Shown piece by piece: positions 31,835 through 35,924 of a DNA stretch of 35,924 nucleotides. Numbering within the stretch: the first letter of the stretch is position 1; every line of letters starts with the position of its first letter. The stretch is from positions 1-35,924 of the forward strand of contig JAJCXO010000084.1 of assembly GCA_029263395.1 (NCBI GenBank). The letters run 5' to 3'. The position numbers and the translations under genes were made by a program. The notes beneath the pieces were generated by a model. The model ran no database searches and was not told where the DNA came from. It saw only the letters and a list, made by a program, of their open reading frames with translations. The stretch is from Acidobacteriota bacterium. GTDB lineage: Bacteria > Acidobacteriota > Thermoanaerobaculia > Multivoradales > J023.

Positions 31835-34390
31835 ATGGAGGTAGACGGACCTGGTAGGTGGCGAGACACGGCTACCGGTGTATTGAGTTCGATGGCACGG
31901 ATGATAGAAGACTTACCTTGGCGTGGCTTTGTCGTCGCGTTCGTAGGTGTCCATCTGCCATTCTTGCTTCCGATAGCGAGCGCCTTCGATCTGGCGACCT
32001 ACGCTGACCTCTATGTTCAGGTTCTGCTCTTGCCTGTCGTGTTGATCGCCTTGCGATGGGGAACGAGGGAGATCGAGCATCGAGAAGAGCTGCAGTTTTG
32101 GAACTACTTGAGTTTCGCTGTCCTCTGTTGGTGGATCGTCCGCTGGACCTATGTGCTGATCCCGAGAGACCAGCGGGGGGCCGAGGTCCACCTGGCGATC
32201 GATGGGGTCTACCTGCTGTTCTACATTGGTTTTCTCTTGGCGGCAGCGACTAAGCCTCACATTCGTTCAGATGGTGAAGGCCGAACCCCACTGTGGACTG
32301 TCGAAACCCTCAGCTGGGCAGGTCTGGTTTTTACGCTGCTGGTCTACTTCGTGTTGATACCGATCGATTTCACTCCACGAAGTTACGACACCTGGGAAGC
32401 CTCGCTCTATTTTTATCTCTCGCTCGATGCCATCGTGGCGATCCGGTTTGCCCAATTGGCTATCGGCTGTCGCTCGTTCCGGTGGCGTACGACGTATTGG
32501 CTGCTCTGTTCGACGGCTGTGCAGTGGGCTGTGTTTGGTGTGTTGGAGATTCTTTGGAGCCAGGGTTCTGCCGCTTGGCTAGACGCGACCTGGACCAATA
32601 TCCTGTGGCAACTGCCACTGTTGACCCTGGTGTTGGCTGTCAGACTTTGGCATCGATCTGCTTCCAGCAATGGCTCCGTTGTTGAAAAACGTTTGCGGCG
32701 AGAGGGTCTTTTACGCAATGGCAGTTCGTTGGTGGCTGCGACTCTCGTCCTGCCGACGATTCATTTCGGACTGTCTTTGGCTGGTTTGCTCGATGCGGCC
32801 ACTCGCACACCGCGCGAGTGGCTGGTGTTATCCGGTCTGGTGATGCTCGGCGGCCTCGCGCTGTTCGAGCGTTCGCTGATGCAGAAACAGAGCCTTCACC
32901 AGAACACATATCTGAGCTCATTGATCGAGAGCTCACCCTTGCCTACCGTTCTTCTGGATCCGCAGCATCGAGTGTTGACTTGCAATCCTGCTTTTGAAGC
33001 CCTGTTCATCTACTCGTGTCACAAAATCGTCGGCCTTGATCTCGACGACCTGATCACCACCGACGCGACTTTGTCAGAGGCTAGCGGGGTGACGGACCGA
33101 GTCCAAAGCGGGGAATCGACCTTCACTGTCGGTCGGCGTAATCGCAGCGACGGTAGCCCTGTGGATGTGCGAATTTTTGGCATTCCGTTGCGATCAGAAG
33201 GGCGCCTGATTGGTATCTATGCGTTGTACCAGGACATCACTGAACGTCTGGCAGCAGAGCAGACCCTGAAAGATAGCGAAGAGCGATTTCGCCGGCTTTC
33301 AGAGGCTGCTTTCGAGGGTGTCATCCTCAGTGACCAGGGCAAAATCATCGACGCCAACCAGCAGGCTGCCGAGATCTTCGGCTATACGGTCGAGGACATG
33401 ATTGGCAAGCCGATTGGAACCCGGGTATCCAAGGATCAGAAGGCGTTGGTCCAAGAGCGCAGTCAATCCAACTACGAACTGCCCTATGAACTCGAGTGTT
33501 ATCGCAAGGACCGCTCCAAGTTCACGATGGAGGCCCGTGGCAAGTCGATTCCATATCGAGGGCGTGACGCACGGGTTACGGTCGTGCGAGATATTACCGA
33601 GCAGCGCAAACTCGAAGAAAAATTCCGTCGGTCACAGAAGATCGAAGCGATCGGTCGTTTGACGGCGGGTATCGCCCATGACTTCAACAATTTGTTGACC
33701 GTCATTCTGGGACGTGGGGAAGTGCTGGCGCGGCGCCTCGAAGCTGGTAGCGAGCCACAGCAATGGTCTGAAGAGATTACCGGTGCCGCTCGCCGTGCTG
33801 CGTTGATGATTCAACAGCTACTCGCTTTTGGCCGTAAGCAGCCGTTGCGCGTCGAATCGGTAGATCTAAACGCGGCTTTGCAAGCGATGGAGAAGATGTT
33901 GAAGCGTCTCTTGCCGCCGTCGATTGTGCTGGAGCTCGAGCCCGGTGTGGATCTCGGTTCGATACAGGCGGATCCTAGTCAAATCGAGCAGGTGATCATG
34001 AACCTGGTCATCAACAGCCGTGACGCGATGCCTGAAGGTGGCGAATTGACATTGGAGACGGCGCGCATCGAGATCAGCGAATCCATTGATCGGGATGTTG
34101 TAGATATTGATCCTGGGACCTATGCTTGTTTGACGGTGACGGATTCTGGTGCCGGAATGAGCGCGGAAATCCTGGAACAGGCCTTCGAGCCGTTCTTCAC
34201 GACCAAGGTGAAAGGTGAGGGTGCCGGTTTGGGATTGGCGACGGTCTATGGCATCGTGAAACAAAGCGGGGGCGGTATCTCAGTGGACAGTACGATCGGC
34301 TGTGGAACAGTGGTGCGAGTGTTTCTGCCTTGCTCTGACGACCCCAGCCGCGAGAGCGATTCCAGTCACGGTCTTCAGGAGCGATCATGA
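31835..34390 (+). CDS. Multi-TM PAS sensor histidine kinase
   Basis: This protein of about 851 residues has an N-terminal half with about eight hydrophobic segments ([30 protein letters not shown] and others) of an unrecognised sensor type. Two PAS domains follow ([15 protein letters not shown] and [19 protein letters not shown]), the second linked to the kinase. The kinase core is complete: H-box [14 protein letters not shown] with the phosphorylatable His, N-box [15 protein letters not shown]1 DSGAGMS, F-box FEPFFTTK and G2 [15 protein letters not shown]. No receiver domain or response regulator is fused or adjacent. I chose ATG at 31835; ATG at 31892 is an alternative nearer the first membrane segment. 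Its stop overlaps the cytochrome gene start (ATGA), so the two are translated together. Confidence 0.93.
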   Translation: MEVDGPGRWRDTATGVLSSMARMIEDLPWRGFVVAFVGVHLPFLLPIASAFDLATYADLYVQVLLLPVVLIALRWGTREIEHREELQFWNYLSFAVLCWWIVRWTYVLIPRDQRGAEVHLAIDGVYLLFYIGFLLAAATKPHIRSDGEGRTPLWTVETLSWAGLVFTLLVYFVLIPIDFTPRSYDTWEASLYFYLSLDAIVAIRFAQLAIGCRSFRWRTTYWLLCSTAVQWAVFGVLEILWSQGSAAWLDATWTNILWQLPLLTLVLAVRLWHRSASSNGSVVEKRLRREGLLRNGSSLVAATLVLPTIHFGLSLAGLLDAATRTPREWLVLSGLVMLGGLALFERSLMQKQSLHQNTYLSSLIESSPLPTVLLDPQHRVLTCNPAFEALFIYSCHKIVGLDLDDLITTDATLSEASGVTDRVQSGESTFTVGRRNRSDGSPVDVRIFGIPLRSEGRLIGIYALYQDITERLAAEQTLKDSEERFRRLSEAAFEGVILSDQGKIIDANQQAAEIFGYTVEDMIGKPIGTRVSKDQKALVQERSQSNYELPYELECYRKDRSKFTMEARGKSIPYRGRDARVTVVRDITEQRKLEEKFRRSQKIEAIGRLTAGIAHDFNNLLTVILGRGEVLARRLEAGSEPQQWSEEITGAARRAALMIQQLLAFGRKQPLRVESVDLNAALQAMEKMLKRLLPPSIVLELEPGVDLGSIQADPSQIEQVIMNLVINSRDAMPEGGELTLETARIEISESIDRDVVDIDPGTYACLTVTDSGAGMSAEILEQAFEPFFTTKVKGEGAGLGLATVYGIVKQSGGGISVDSTIGCGTVVRVFLPCSDDPSRESDSSHGLQERS

Positions 34391-34764
34391 GGCGACGCGG
34401 ACGTTTGGTGTCTTGGATGGTGGTTGTACTTGTTGGCATGGCGTCGAGTCTCACTATCGCCTGCAATAGCGAGAGACCGTCAACTGGCGAGCGCTTGAAG
34501 TACGGCCAGGCGATTTACGGCCGGGCTTGTGCCACCTGCCACGGTCGTGAAGGCGAGGGCATGCCGATGCTCGGCAATCGCTTGCGCGACAATGCCTTCA
34601 TGAACGAGCGCAGTGACGAACAGCTGGTCGAATTCATCAAGGAAGGTCGGCCTTCCAACCATGAACTCAACACCACCGGAGTGGACATGCCGCCCCGTGG
34701 CGGTGATCCGAGCCTCGACGAGGAGGATCTCGCGCAGCTCGTCGAATACCTCAGGACGCTCTGA
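34387..34764 (+). CDS. Small class I cytochrome c lipoprotein
   Basis: This 125-residue electron-transfer protein has a signal ending in a lipobox-like LTIAC (Cys at about 26), so it is probably lipid-anchored in the periplasm. Haem is bound through CATCHG (CxxCH). The distal Met is probably in VDMPPRGG. The family layout (GREGEGMPMLGNRL, EQLVEFIKEGRP, EEDLAQLVEYLRTL) is that of small mono-haem cytochromes. The ATG at 34387 overlaps the kinase stop by 4 bp, so translation is coupled. The pairing of cytochrome and kinase suggests redox sensing or a shared regulon, which is inference. Its 3' end overlaps the convergent dioxygenase gene by 14 bp. Confidence 0.92.
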   Translation: MRRRGRLVSWMVVVLVGMASSLTIACNSERPSTGERLKYGQAIYGRACATCHGREGEGMPMLGNRLRDNAFMNERSDEQLVEFIKEGRPSNHELNTTGVDMPPRGGDPSLDEEDLAQLVEYLRTL

Positions 34765-35767
34765 CGGGATGTATCCCACCGCGGAGCTCGCCAGCCCCAG
34801 AGTGTCCAAAGCTACCCGCGAAGCTGGCCGGTAGCGGTCGACTGTTGGGTACCGAGAGCCAAATACGCAGCAGCAGCCGTTTGCTCTCAGGATCGTCGTG
34901 ATCTTCGAATTCCGACCGCGAATGGAAATTCACGAAGTTGTTGACGAACAGCATGTCGCCCGGCTCCTGCCGGAATTTGAAGTTCAGGTCTTGTTCAGCG
35001 CAGACCGAGTCGAGGAAATCGAGCGCTTCGCGCTGCAGGGGCGTCATCTCAGGCAATTCAGGTAGCTCATAAGCTCGATCGATGAGTACCCGCAAGATGT
35101 AGCCAACGAAGTGGCCCTCTTGGATGGCGAAGATCGGTTGCCGGCACCATGGGTCGTTGTTGGCGAGATCGACGTTGTGCGTTTTGTAATACCAGGGTCG
35201 ATAGAGTTGCTCTAGAAGATCTGGGCGTCGTTTCAGGATCTCGTTGTGGACTGTGATCGAGCTGGCGAGATAGCTGTCGCCACCGACCTTGGCAGCTCGG
35301 ATGCACAGGAATCCGATTACGTCGCATCGGTCGCAGTGGAAATGCAGGGCTTTGCGGGTGTTTGGTCCTCGCGCCTTGGCGTCGTTGGTTGCATACCCGG
35401 CATCCTGGACATGAAAAAGCGTTTCGCCCCTAGCGCTCTGGGAGATCGGCGTACCGAGATAACGAGAGAGACCCCAAAAGACGCGTTGGTTGTCCTCTAG
35501 GCTATAGCGACCGGTTGGCCAGCCGCGTAGTAAGAAGCTACCGCTACCATGTTCCAAGGACCCTTGGATGGACTGTAGCTTGTGGGCGAGATTGGGTAGC
35601 GGGAATTCAGTTTGGGTGATGTCTTCGAGGGCCATGGATCGACCGTTGATGGTTTGTAGTGCCTGGTCGATCTCTGCGCATTCTGAGGGGCTCAAGGTAT
35701 GGTGCCAGTCGGCACGCCGGGCAAGTTCATCGCCTCTCCAGGCGGCGGGGCTCTGATATGGCTGCAA
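34751..35767 (-). CDS. TauD/TfdA-type Fe(II)/2-oxoglutarate dioxygenase
   Basis: This 338-residue cytoplasmic enzyme is predicted to couple 2-oxoglutarate decarboxylation with oxidation of an unknown substrate. The iron ligands appear as HFHCD (HxD) near residue 143 and the distal His in NNFVNFHSR near residue 275. An Arg for 2-oxoglutarate is expected in RLLLRIWLS. Length is normal for the TauD/TfdA superfamily, close to gamma-butyrobetaine hydroxylase-like members. The start is TTG at 35767, with TGGAG nine bases upstream; no ATG fits the expected N-terminus. It converges on the cytochrome c gene, sharing 14 bp. No neighbours indicate the substrate. Confidence 0.86.
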   Translation of the reverse strand: MQPYQSPAAWRGDELARRADWHHTLSPSECAEIDQALQTINGRSMALEDITQTEFPLPNLAHKLQSIQGSLEHGSGSFLLRGWPTGRYSLEDNQRVFWGLSRYLGTPISQSARGETLFHVQDAGYATNDAKARGPNTRKALHFHCDRCDVIGFLCIRAAKVGGDSYLASSITVHNEILKRRPDLLEQLYRPWYYKTHNVDLANNDPWCRQPIFAIQEGHFVGYILRVLIDRAYELPELPEMTPLQREALDFLDSVCAEQDLNFKFRQEPGDMLFVNNFVNFHSRSEFEDHDDPESKRLLLRIWLSVPNSRPLPASFAGSFGHSGAGELRGGIHPVRAS

Positions 35768-35924
35768 GATAGGGTGCTCCAGATCGATAGTGGTTCAATT
35801 TGGCGGTTCAGATTCGCGCAGTCAGCCTCGCCAGGCGATGTATCCTGCCACTGAAGCCGCTTTACGAGCAACTTACACCAGCCTTGCAGCGACTACAGAG
35901 GCGATCTGCGAATCGCACAACGGT

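Overview
The window looks like a chromosomal piece from a GC-rich Gram-negative bacterium, most probably a member of the Acidobacteriota (Thermoanaerobaculia-like). This is inference. It rests on the lipoprotein and secreted protein types, the sulfatase ending in a SLGYL-type tail, the secreted protease ending in a DGFExGDxSxWS-type tail, and the HTH/TPR protein family at 20-23 kb. No rRNA, tRNA or CRISPR array was seen.

Layout. 1-1139 holds almost no coding sequence. It carries two clusters of a 42-bp palindromic repeat, a related five-unit palindromic array with the same 42-bp period, a 14-bp inverted repeat, and a short reading frame with an integrase-like motif. 1140-5751 (minus) is a three-gene run: a secreted protein of unknown function, a fused alpha-beta E1 component of a 2-oxoacid dehydrogenase, and a DUF2855 protein. 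5860-18492 is a mixed metabolic and envelope region: GH20 glycosidase, exported ABHD14-like hydrolase, STAS protein, two endonuclease/exonuclease/phosphatase proteins, sulfatase-fold lipoprotein, cardiolipin synthase, PdxH and a secreted zinc metalloprotease. 18520-19795 holds a CDF metal exporter and a small membrane protein.

19980-22945 is the most unusual gene block. It has two paralogous small HTH regulators. One is followed by a TPR protein, the other is preceded by a protein that looks like a zinc-finger/anti-sigma N-terminal domain without its zinc ligands. I read this as a split and duplicated version of a regulator family common in Acidobacteriota. 23175-31089 is a plus-strand run: membrane-anchored transglutaminase-like protein, ABC exporter ATPase and permease, LysM/FecR-like envelope protein, and a membrane sensor fused to a Ser/Thr kinase. 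31306-31703 (minus) is a protoporphyrinogen oxidase pseudogene with a frameshift and most of its middle deleted. 31835-34764 encodes a multi-TM PAS histidine kinase coupled by an ATGA overlap to a cytochrome c lipoprotein. A TauD-type dioxygenase converges on it at the end.

A recurring trait is short tandem duplication of about 15-18 bp. At least six cases occur, four of them exactly 18 bp and in frame inside genes. Several gene pairs converge with stop codons that touch or overlap, so the genome is compact outside the repeat region.
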